NCBI GenBank assembly: GCA_937916185.1
Contig: CALGGD010000433.1
Span: 1 to 6,451 of the forward strand
Length of the DNA: 6,451 bases
Reading direction: 5' to 3'
DNA from: an uncultured Oxalobacter sp.
Lineage (GTDB): Bacteria; Pseudomonadota; Gammaproteobacteria; Burkholderiales; Burkholderiaceae_D
Below the pieces are notes generated by a model that was given only the letters and a program-made list of their open reading frames with translations, had not been told where the DNA came from and made no database searches. This document shows positions 1-6,451 of the stretch, in pieces. The stretch's first letter is position 1; each line of letters begins with the position of its first letter. The position numbers were made by a program, and so were the translations under genes.

Positions 1-1
1 G

Positions 2-703
2 CAGAACGGCATCCCGTTCTGGTACTTCCACAGGCACGGCGGCCCTTATGAGGGCAAACGCGTTGAGACGGTTGACCCGACAGGCCTGTGTGCGGAAAAG
101 ATCCCCGCAGAACGTATCCTGGGCTGTGTGGTCTATCCCGCTTCCGCCCTGATCGCCCCCGGCGTTGTCAAACATATCGAAGGCGACCGCTTCCCAATCG
201 GTGAACTGGACGGTTCCACCACTGAACGCGCGCAGAAAGTTTCCGAAACCTTCATCAAGGCCGGCTTCAAGTCACCGATCCTTGAGAATGTCCGTGCTGA
301 AATCTGGCTGAAACTGTGGGGCAACCTGAGTTTCAATCCAATCAGTTCCCTGTCCCATGCAACCCTGGTCGACATCTGTCAGTATCCGCTGACCCGTGAC
401 CTTGCCGCAAACATGATGACTGAAGCGCAGACCATCGCCAACAAGCTGGACATCACTTTCCGTGTCCCGCTTGAAAAACGCATCCGTGGCGCAGAAAAAG
501 TCGGCAAGCATAAGACCTCCATGCTGCAGGACGTCGAAGCAGGCCGTGCCCCTGAGATCGATGCACTGGTCGGTTCTGTTGTCGAACTGGGCCGTATCAC
601 CAATACGGACACCCCTTACATCAATGCCGTTTTCGCCCTGGTCAAACTGCTGGCAAAAACCATGGAAGAAGAACACGGCAAGGTCAAGATGGAATCCGTC
701 TGA
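2..703 (+). CDS. panE: 2-dehydropantoate 2-reductase (PanE/ApbA family), 5'-partial
   Basis: Cytoplasmic NADPH-dependent ketopantoate reductase family; PanE makes pantoate for pantothenate and CoA synthesis. The reading frame is open from base 2, so the gene begins outside the window: 233 residues are present, against roughly 300-330 for the family, and the Rossmann GxGxxG motif is missing only because of the window edge. Seen in the fragment: an opening QNGIPFWYF segment typical of the family; the Lys-x3-Asn-x3-Asn active-site pattern in LKLWGNLSFNP (Lys104, Asn108, Asn112 of the fragment), matching Lys176/Asn180/Asn184 of E. coli PanE; and TSMLQD followed by APEID, whose Glu185 lies 81 residues after the Lys, as E. 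coli Glu256 lies 80 after Lys176. The family includes many paralogues not used for pantothenate, so the exact substrate is uncertain; the family call is firm. It ends in TGA, followed by a hairpin. Confidence 0.88.
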   Translation, partial: QNGIPFWYFHRHGGPYEGKRVETVDPTGLCAEKIPAERILGCVVYPASALIAPGVVKHIEGDRFPIGELDGSTTERAQKVSETFIKAGFKSPILENVRAEIWLKLWGNLSFNPISSLSHATLVDICQYPLTRDLAANMMTEAQTIANKLDITFRVPLEKRIRGAEKVGKHKTSMLQDVEAGRAPEIDALVGSVVELGRITNTDTPYINAVFALVKLLAKTMEEEHGKVKMESV

Positions 704-724
704 CCAACGGAGCACCTTTTCAGG

Positions 725-753
725 CAGGCCATCATCCGACCGGTGATGGCCTG
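725..753 (+). terminator. Hairpin after the panE-like gene, terminator-like without U-tract
   Basis: Perfect 10-bp inverted repeat CAGGCCATCA / TGATGGCCTG (725-734 and 744-753) with a 9-base loop, starting 21 bases after the stop codon. The position suits transcription termination, but the downstream bases are TTG followed by a run of A rather than T, so it is not a canonical intrinsic terminator. It could instead be a 3'-end protecting structure. Confidence 0.4.
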
Positions 754-764
754 TTGAAAAAAAG

Positions 765-809
765 AGTTCCAAAACAGGAAGAAATGGTAGAAAATAAAAG
801 TTTGGAACT
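765..809. repeat. 9-bp inverted repeat in the aminotransferase leader
   Basis: AGTTCCAAA at 765-773 is the exact reverse complement of TTTGGAACT at 801-809, with a 27-base spacer. The spacer is strongly A-rich and could hold a -10 element (for example TAGAAA at 788-793, four of six matches), but I see no convincing -35. The arms could be an operator for a dimeric regulator flanking a promoter, or the stem of a leader RNA hairpin. The repeat itself is certain; its function is unknown. Confidence 0.4.
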
Positions 810-819
810 TTCCCCATAG
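784..819 (+). CDS. Possible 11-residue leader peptide upstream of the aminotransferase
   Basis: A short ORF encodes MVENKSLELSP and ends with TAG. An AGGAAG Shine-Dalgarno-like sequence (776-781) lies just before the ATG, which is a better ribosome site than the one in front of the downstream aminotransferase. The stop codon (817-819) lies inside the left arm of the hairpin at 813-838, so a ribosome finishing this ORF would disrupt that hairpin. The peptide has no run of one amino acid that would point to a classical amino-acid attenuator. An ORF this short can easily occur by chance, so this is a weak call. Confidence 0.22.
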   Translation: MVENKSLELSP

Positions 820-838
820 GCATCAACCTGCCTGTGGG
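813..838 (+). promoter_or_regulatory. Leader hairpin just upstream of the aminotransferase start
   Basis: CCCATAGGCA (813-822) pairs with TGCCTGTGGG (829-838) over 10 positions, including one U-G wobble, around a 6-base loop. It is followed by TTCATTTT, a short U-rich stretch. The structure lies 27 bases before the preferred ATG at 866, so it could be an attenuator, a weak terminator of upstream transcription, or a translation-control hairpin. I recognise no known riboswitch class in this region. Confidence 0.4.
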
Positions 839-865
839 TTCATTTTCCCAGTGAGTATAAGAATT

Positions 866-2086
866 ATGGCAGCAGACAATATTACTACCTTCATCCCGCC
901 ACAGCGCATCCTGATGGGCCCTGGCCCATCCAACATCCATCCACGGGTGCTCAAGGCGATGAGCGAGCCGGTCATCGGCTACATGGATCCCGTGTTCGTC
1001 CAGATGATGGCGGAGCTCAAGGACCTGATCCGTTATGTTTACCAGACAGACAACATGCTTTCCTACCCGGTCTCCGGGCCCGGTTCCGTCGGCATGGAGA
1101 ACTGTTTCGTCAACCTGGTCCAGCCTGGCGACAAGGTCGTTGTCTGCCGCAACGGTGTCTTCGGTGGCCGTATGATCGAGAACGTCCTGCGCTGCGGGGC
1201 CACCCCCGTCATCCTCGAAGGAGTCTGGGGCGAACCTGTTGACCCCAACGCACTGGAAGACCTGCTGAAGAAGACCCCCGAGGCCCGTGTCGTCGCGTTC
1301 GTCCATGGCGAGACCTCCACCGGCGTCGTCTCCGATGCGAAGACCCTTGCCGCCGTTGCACACAAATATGACTGCCTGACCATCGTCGATGCCGTCACCT
1401 CCCTGGCCGGTGTGCCGGTGCTTGCGAAAGAATGGGACCTGGACGCCGTTTACTCAGCGGGGCAGAAATGCCTGTCCTGCACCCCGGGGCTTTCGCCGTC
1501 CACCTTCAACCAGCGTGTCATCGACTACGTCACCGGCCGCAAGGACAAAATCCAGAGCTGGTTCATGGACATGACCATGATCCTCGAATACTGGGGCAAG
1601 ACTGTCCGTACCTACCACCATACCGCGCCGATCAACGGGCTGTATGCGCTGCACGAAGCCCTGCTCATGCTCAAGGAAGAAGGGCTTGAGAACGTCTGGG
1701 CACGCCACCGGAGCAACTACGAGGCGCTGCGTGACGGTCTTGAGGCGATGGGTCTTGAATTCCTCGTCAAGGAAGAGGACCGCCTGCCGCAGATCAGCAC
1801 CGTCAAGGTGCCGGAAGGCGTCAGCGAGCCGCAGCTCCGTGCGGAGCTGCTGAAGATGAGCAGCCTTGAAATCGGTGCCGGGCTGGGGCCGTTGGCAGGT
1901 AAGGTATGGCGTTTCGGGCTGATGGGGCAGACCTCGCGTCCGGACTACGTGCTGACCTGCCTGGCGTCGATGGAGAAGATTCTGCCGGGGTTGGGCTACC
2001 CTGTGAAGGAAGGCGTTGCGGTCGCCGCCGCGCACAGGCGCTATGCGGCGCAGCATACCGCTGCTGCCGGGAAGGCGCTTGCCTGA
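866..2086 (+). CDS. PLP-dependent alanine/serine--glyoxylate aminotransferase family protein (class V)
   Basis: Fold-type I, class V aminotransferase of the AGXT family. It would convert glyoxylate plus an amino donor (alanine or serine) to glycine plus a keto acid in the cytoplasm. The 406-residue protein can be followed along human AGT: an N-terminal MGPGPSN motif; HGETSTGVV; Asp175 in IVDAVTSLAG, which contacts the PLP ring nitrogen; Lys201 in SAGQKCLS, the Schiff-base lysine (human Lys209); a YHHTAPI segment; GLENVWARH; and GLGPLAGKVWRFGLMG with Arg349, which binds the substrate carboxylate (human Arg360). A 25-residue Ala-rich tail follows. I chose ATG 866 over an in-frame GTG at 851 because homology begins soon after and no ribosome site precedes the GTG; the site before the ATG is also weak (GTGAG). 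It is preceded by a structured leader and followed by a strong terminator, so it is probably monocistronic. Family is certain; the amino donor cannot be read from sequence. Confidence 0.93.
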   Translation: MAADNITTFIPPQRILMGPGPSNIHPRVLKAMSEPVIGYMDPVFVQMMAELKDLIRYVYQTDNMLSYPVSGPGSVGMENCFVNLVQPGDKVVVCRNGVFGGRMIENVLRCGATPVILEGVWGEPVDPNALEDLLKKTPEARVVAFVHGETSTGVVSDAKTLAAVAHKYDCLTIVDAVTSLAGVPVLAKEWDLDAVYSAGQKCLSCTPGLSPSTFNQRVIDYVTGRKDKIQSWFMDMTMILEYWGKTVRTYHHTAPINGLYALHEALLMLKEEGLENVWARHRSNYEALRDGLEAMGLEFLVKEEDRLPQISTVKVPEGVSEPQLRAELLKMSSLEIGAGLGPLAGKVWRFGLMGQTSRPDYVLTCLASMEKILPGLGYPVKEGVAVAAAHRRYAAQHTAAAGKALA

Positions 2087-2105
2087 CAGGCTTTGCCTTT
2101 TCCTG

Positions 2106-2138
2106 AACAGACGCCCCCTGCCGGGCGTCTGTTTTTTT
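2106..2138 (+). terminator. Intrinsic terminator of the aminotransferase gene
   Basis: Perfect 11-bp stem AACAGACGCCC / GGGCGTCTGTT (2106-2116 and 2123-2133) with a 6-base loop. The 3' arm runs into seven consecutive T (2132-2138). It starts 19 bases after the aminotransferase stop codon and is a classical rho-independent terminator on the plus strand. Confidence 0.95.
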
Positions 2139-2175
2139 GTGGGAACCGGTGTCCATCCAGCATCCCCCTGTCCTG

Positions 2176-2196
2176 ATGGCAACAGGCTGCTGCCAT
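2176..2196. repeat. Near-perfect 21-bp palindrome between the convergent terminators
   Basis: ATGGCAACAG (2176-2185) and CTGCTGCCAT (2187-2196) are inverted copies around a single central base. They differ at one position, which becomes a G-U pair in minus-strand RNA. The palindrome lies directly beyond the minus-strand terminator, so it may be a second termination or 3'-end stabilising hairpin for readthrough transcripts, or a protein-binding site. Confidence 0.35.
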
Positions 2197-2197
2197 G

Positions 2198-2222
2198 AAA
2201 AATGCGGTCTTGAAGACCGCAT
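2198..2222 (-). terminator. Intrinsic terminator of the dehydrogenase transcript
   Basis: On the minus strand the perfect stem ATGCGGTC / GACCGCAT (plus coordinates 2215-2222 and 2202-2209), with loop TTCAA, is followed by a short T run (complement of the A run at 2198-2202). It begins 33 bases after the dehydrogenase stop codon, correctly oriented for that gene and converging on the aminotransferase terminator. Confidence 0.85.
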
Positions 2223-2255
2223 CCTTACCATAGCAGCAGGAAGGGAACCCCGCCG

Positions 2256-3065
2256 TCAGAACCTGTCTTCAGCATCACCCAAGCGGATACCCTTGTCTTT
2301 ATTGATTTTTTCAACCGCCAGCAGGGCGGCTGCCTGGTCTGCCGACGCATGGTCTTCAAGAAGGCTGTTATACAGTTGGGCGACCATCTCTGTCAAAGGA
2401 ATCTGAAGCCCGGCATCCGCTGCGGCATCCAAGATATTGGCATGGTCTTTCGCCTGGGTCTTGATCTGCCCCCCCGGCCTGAAATCCCGGTCAAGCATAC
2501 GCTGCCCATGAAGTTCCAGGATACGGCTTTCCGCAAACCCACCCCGGATCGCCTGGCGCATCGCCGCCGGATCAGCCCCGCCTGCCTGTGCCAGCAGCAT
2601 GGCCTCAGCCAAAATGGCGACAGTCCCCCCGACAATCAGCTGGTTGCAGAGCTTCGCAATCTGTCCACTGCCGACAGGGCCGACCAGGGTCGGACGCCCA
2701 AAAACCCTGAACAGGGCTTCGGCGCGCTGGAAATCTTTCTGGCTGCCTCCCACCATGACCGCCAATGTGCCTGCTGAGGCACCCACCACGCCGCCAGACA
2801 CAGGGGCGTCCATGAACGCCACCTCCCTTGCCGCCAGCATCCGGGCGACCTCAATGGCCTCAGACGGTTTGGTGGAACTCATATCGATGACCAGTGCGCC
2901 AGCGGAAAGGGACGGCAGCATGGCCTGCACCACCTCTTTCACAACCGGTCCGGCTTCCAGTATGGTAATGACAATATCCGCGCCTTTGACAGCTTCTTCA
3001 AGCGTCACCGCCACCTGTGCGCCAGCCTCCGCCAACGGCAGCGCCTTCGCCCGGGTCCTGTTCCA
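2256..3065 (-). CDS. N-terminally truncated beta-hydroxyacid dehydrogenase (tartronate semialdehyde reductase-like)
   Basis: Member of the 3-hydroxyisobutyrate dehydrogenase / tartronate semialdehyde reductase (GarR/GlxR) family, which reduces or oxidises short beta-hydroxyacids with NAD(P). Seen, in order: WNRTRAKA (end of the first Rossmann beta-alpha-beta unit), a second half-Rossmann with ADIVITIL, VIDMSSTKP, the substrate motif MDAPVSGGVVGASAGTL, the catalytic Lys in GSGQIAKLCNQ (codon 2652-2654), and the all-alpha C-terminal domain ending in AEDRF. The first 30 or so residues, with the GxGxxG cofactor motif, are absent: homology begins at Trp (3063-3065), 7 bases after the pagL stop. 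The frame stays open back to an ATG at 3140, but those 25 codons are the pagL 3' end read in another frame and resemble nothing in the family. The product as written should not bind NAD(P). It is a pseudogene by deletion or a join artefact. Exact substrate is unresolved. Confidence 0.82.
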   Translation of the reverse strand, partial: WNRTRAKALPLAEAGAQVAVTLEEAVKGADIVITILEAGPVVKEVVQAMLPSLSAGALVIDMSSTKPSEAIEVARMLAAREVAFMDAPVSGGVVGASAGTLAVMVGGSQKDFQRAEALFRVFGRPTLVGPVGSGQIAKLCNQLIVGGTVAILAEAMLLAQAGGADPAAMRQAIRGGFAESRILELHGQRMLDRDFRPGGQIKTQAKDHANILDAAADAGLQIPLTEMVAQLYNSLLEDHASADQAAALLAVEKINKDKGIRLGDAEDRF

Positions 3066-3072
3066 GCAGCCA

Positions 3073-3639
3073 TCACCAGCGGTAAGCACCACGCAGGACG
3101 ACAAAGTTCTCACCGTCATTTGGATGCTTGATGCCCGCATTGGAGTAATGTTGGATCCTCAGGCCAAGGTCGAAATTGTTGTTGAAGACGTAACCGACAC
3201 CGAGATGGTCTGCAAATTCAAAGGCGGTTGACATCTTGTTGTCGTTGTTGTTGTAGGTTTCAGAGAACACGCTGGCACCGATACCGCCTTCAACATAGAA
3301 CCCTTTCTTGCTGGCGTTTGCCCAGCGGAACGCCGGTGTCACGCCAATGACCGCGATGTCCTGGTCCTGGTTCTTATCGCGATGGCGGTCACCATGCCAC
3401 CAGCCCAGGTTCAGGTCCCAGTAACCGTTCAGGTGATAACCACCTTCCGTCCTGAACCAGTCCCGGTTCCAGTCCCACTGGAAACCGACACGTGCAAGCT
3501 GGACATGCTCGCCTGCGCCGACTTCAAAGGACATGCCGTCTGGCACAAAAGCACTTCTTTCCTCATCAGCCTGCGCTGTCACAGAAACGACCGCCAGGGA
3601 AACCAGTGCGGCTCCCAGGCATTTCTTCATGAATCCCAT
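3073..3639 (-). CDS. pagL: Lipid A 3-O-deacylase PagL family outer-membrane protein
   Basis: Outer-membrane beta-barrel hydrolase that removes the 3-O-linked acyl chain of lipid A, changing LPS signalling and membrane properties. The 188-residue protein starts with a signal peptide: basic MGFMKK, a hydrophobic core, and probable signal peptidase I cleavage after Ala24 (AQA followed by DEE). The barrel shows alternating aromatic strands such as NGYWDLNLGWWHGD. The PagL signature near the C-terminus, QHYSNAGIKHPNDGENF, supplies the expected His164, Ser166 and Glu177 catalytic residues. The protein ends in YRW, an aromatic C-terminus suited to BAM-mediated insertion. The start at 3639 is supported by AAAGGA seven or eight bases upstream; an in-frame ATG three codons later has no better site. 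It lies 89 bp after purB on the same strand; that gap contains a hairpin, so co-transcription is unclear. Complete gene. Confidence 0.9.
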   Translation of the reverse strand: MGFMKKCLGAALVSLAVVSVTAQADEERSAFVPDGMSFEVGAGEHVQLARVGFQWDWNRDWFRTEGGYHLNGYWDLNLGWWHGDRHRDKNQDQDIAVIGVTPAFRWANASKKGFYVEGGIGASVFSETYNNNDNKMSTAFEFADHLGVGYVFNNNFDLGLRIQHYSNAGIKHPNDGENFVVLRGAYRW

Positions 3640-3707
3640 GATTCTTTCCTTTCTTAAGACAACCTTTGTTTTTTCTTACCTACCCACTATTCCAACATTC
3701 CTGGCAT

Positions 3708-3722
3708 TTCCCTGACCGGGAA
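3708..3722 (-). terminator. Short hairpin just after purB, possible weak terminator
   Basis: TTCCC / GGGAA perfect 5-bp arms around a 5-base loop, beginning 6 bases after the purB stop codon on the minus strand. There is no following T-tract, so it may be only a 3'-end structure, or chance. It lies in the 89-bp purB-pagL gap, which otherwise shows only the pagL ribosome-binding site; I could not identify a confident pagL promoter. Confidence 0.25.
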
Positions 3723-3728
3723 CCCCAT

Positions 3729-5315
<1,587 letters not shown>

Positions 5316-6137
5316 TCAACTGAGCAATGCGGCCGGATTCTCAATGATACCGCCCCCCAGGCAGACCTCCCCATCATAGAACACCGCAGACTGGCCCGGT
5401 GTAACCGCCCATTGCGGCTGCTGGAAACTGGCGGAGAACCCGGCATCGCCCTGTACCGTCAGCAGGCAAGGAACATCCTTCTGGCGGTAACGCGTCTTGA
5501 CAGCAAGCCGGCCCTGCGCCGGCGCCCCTCCCGCAATCCAGCTTGGCTGTCCCGCCGTCAGGGAAGATGACAGCAGCCATGGATGGTCATGCCCCTGGAC
5601 AACATAGAGCGTATTGGTGGCGATGTCTTTCCGGGCGACATACCAGGCATCACTGGTCCCATCGGGTTTCCTGAACGATTTCAGCCCACCGATGCCGATC
5701 CCCCTGCGTTGGCCGATGGTATAGAAACTCAACCCGACATGCTCACCGATCTGCCTGCCATCGGGTGTCCTGACCGGTCCCGGCTTATATGACAGGTAAC
5801 GGTTCAGGAACTCACGGAAAGGCCTTTCCCCGATGAAACAGATGCCGGTCGAGTCTTTCTTCCTGGCATTCGGCAGGCCTATCTCCGCTGCAATTTTACG
5901 GACTTCGGCCTTCCGGAGCCCGCCCAACGGGAAAAGGGTTTTTGACAGCTGCCCCTGATTCAGGCGGTGCAGGAAATAACTCTGGTCTTTCGTGCCGTCC
6001 AATGCCTTGAGCAGCTCAAACCTGCCATTGTTTTCCCTGACTTTCGCATAGTGTCCGGTTGCAATCTGTTCCGCCCCCAACTGCATGGCATGGTCAAGAA
6101 ATGCCTTGAACTTGATTTCCGCATTGCAGAGGTAATC
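5316..6137 (-). CDS. mnmA: tRNA-specific 2-thiouridylase MnmA, N-terminally truncated
   Basis: MnmA thiolates the wobble uridine (s2U34) of Lys, Glu and Gln tRNAs, using ATP and sulfur relayed by the Tus system. About 273 of the usual 360-370 residues are present. Homology starts at [13 protein letters not shown], whose Cys (codon 6126-6128) corresponds to catalytic Cys102 of E. coli. Then come [16 protein letters not shown], the second catalytic Cys in [16 protein letters not shown] (E. coli Cys199; spacing 96 here, 97 there), the [21 protein letters not shown] segment, and the C-terminal barrel ending [22 protein letters not shown]. Missing are the N-terminal 100 or so residues, including the SGGVDSS PP-loop that activates ATP, so this fragment cannot work as written. 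The frame runs on to an ATG at 6179, but those 14 codons are antisense to era. The loss occurs at a sharp join to era, most likely artificial. The family call is certain. Confidence 0.93.
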   Translation of the reverse strand, partial: DYLCNAEIKFKAFLDHAMQLGAEQIATGHYAKVRENNGRFELLKALDGTKDQSYFLHRLNQGQLSKTLFPLGGLRKAEVRKIAAEIGLPNARKKDSTGICFIGERPFREFLNRYLSYKPGPVRTPDGRQIGEHVGLSFYTIGQRRGIGIGGLKSFRKPDGTSDAWYVARKDIATNTLYVVQGHDHPWLLSSSLTAGQPSWIAGGAPAQGRLAVKTRYRQKDVPCLLTVQGDAGFSASFQQPQWAVTPGQSAVFYDGEVCLGGGIIENPAALLS

Positions 6138-6138
6138 C
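6114..6138. other. Chimeric junction between mnmA (minus) and era (plus)
   Basis: MnmA homology read on the minus strand holds up to the Asp codon ending at 6137. Era homology read on the plus strand starts at about Ala-Glu (6126-6131), in AEVIREQ. The two overlap by about a dozen bases and neither continues past the other. Two unrelated genes, both cut in mid-domain, therefore meet in opposite orientation across a short shared stretch. This fits an assembly or amplification chimera better than a living locus. Confidence 0.75.
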
Positions 6139-6437
6139 GCGAGCAGGCAATCAACCGCCTTGAGGAAGAAGTGCCGCATGCGGTCTATGTGCAGATTGCC
6201 GACCTTGAAATGCGCTCGCCCACGAAGATGTGGTGCCGTGCCTTTATCTGCGTCGAAAAAGACAGCCAGAAAGGAATCGTTATCGGAAAAGGCGCCCAGA
6301 TGATTAAGACAATCCGACTGGAAAGCATCAAAGCTCTTAGAAATATTTTTGACTACAAAATCGATTTGGACTTGCAGGTTAAAGTCGATAAAAACTGGCG
6401 CCAGCGAGATGCAACGCTGAATAAACTTTTGAAATAA
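6126..6437 (+). CDS. era: GTPase Era, C-terminal KH-domain fragment
   Basis: Era is an essential GTPase that binds the 3' end of 16S rRNA and helps 30S maturation. Only about the last 103 of roughly 300 residues are present: AEVIREQ and [12 protein letters not shown] (linker helix and first strand of the KH domain), then [19 protein letters not shown], holding the KH GxxG-type RNA-binding loop, MIKTIRLES, and the closing strand [12 protein letters not shown] before the TAA. The whole G domain is missing at the junction with mnmA. The open frame extends back to 5967, but that part is antisense to mnmA. The C-terminus lacks the W-A-D/E-x(n)-GY-type ending I recall from betaproteobacterial Era and is closer to what I recall from spirochaetes and other phyla. 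Base composition becomes AT-rich from about 6320. I infer it belongs to a different genome from the rest of the window. Confidence 0.88.
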   Translation, partial: AEVIREQAINRLEEEVPHAVYVQIADLEMRSPTKMWCRAFICVEKDSQKGIVIGKGAQMIKTIRLESIKALRNIFDYKIDLDLQVKVDKNWRQRDATLNKLLK

Positions 6438-6451
6438 ATCTTCAAAAATGA

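Noticed and set aside
851..853. GTG as start of the aminotransferase
   Set aside because: No ribosome-binding site precedes it (only CATTTTCCCA), and the ATG at 866 gives an N-terminus that reaches the conserved MGPGPSN motif with the usual spacing.
272..1363. Minus-strand open frame of 363 codons opposite the panE-like gene, the leader and the aminotransferase
   Set aside because: It is antisense to two well-supported genes and their gap, has low-complexity G/D/H/V-rich composition typical of a shadow frame, and matches no family I recognise.
1454..2182. Minus-strand open frame of 242 codons under the aminotransferase
   Set aside because: Shadow of the GC-rich aminotransferase gene; it begins beyond that gene's terminator and has no recognisable motif.
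2599..3231. Plus-strand open frame of 210 codons opposite the dehydrogenase and pagL
   Set aside because: Antisense to two recognisable proteins; Ser/Thr/Ala-rich composition typical of antisense translation.
6448..6451. ATG at the right edge as start of a gene after era
   Set aside because: Only four bases are visible and no Shine-Dalgarno sequence lies in the 10-base gap, so nothing can be supported.

Overview
This 6.45-kb window is moderately GC-rich and densely coding. It looks like housekeeping and central-metabolism sequence from a Gram-negative betaproteobacterium. The support is a PagL-type lipid A deacylase, which needs an outer membrane; a proteobacterial-type PurB; the mnmA-then-purB gene order; and the general look of the proteins. 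Two genes for glyoxylate use (an alanine/serine:glyoxylate-type aminotransferase and a tartronate-semialdehyde-reductase-like dehydrogenase) would fit an oxalate- or glycolate-using member of Burkholderiales such as Oxalobacteraceae. That placement is inference; nothing in the window proves it.

Layout, plus strand, left part: (i) the C-terminal three quarters of a PanE/ApbA-type ketopantoate reductase, cut by the window edge; (ii) a 162-bp leader holding a 10-bp hairpin, a 9-bp inverted repeat, a possible 11-codon leader ORF and a second hairpin; (iii) a complete class V aminotransferase, closed by a textbook intrinsic terminator. Minus strand, read from right to left: (iv) mnmA (tRNA 2-thiouridylase) lacking about its first 100 residues, (v) complete purB, (vi) complete pagL, (vii) a beta-hydroxyacid dehydrogenase lacking its N-terminal dinucleotide-binding motif, closed by its own terminator. 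The aminotransferase and dehydrogenase transcripts converge at about 2.1-2.25 kb. At the far right, on the plus strand, is the C-terminal KH-domain part of the GTPase Era.

The most notable features are two abrupt breaks. At about 6114-6138 mnmA homology (minus strand) turns directly into era homology (plus strand). That Era tail does not look like the usual betaproteobacterial one and its last 130 bases are clearly more AT-rich, so this is probably a chimeric join between two genomes. At about 3063-3075 the dehydrogenase begins in mid-domain within 10 bases of the pagL stop, which points to a deletion or a second chimeric join.

I see no mobile element, CRISPR array, tRNA, rRNA or plausible new multi-gene system. 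The best candidate for uncharacterised biology is the structured leader in front of the aminotransferase.
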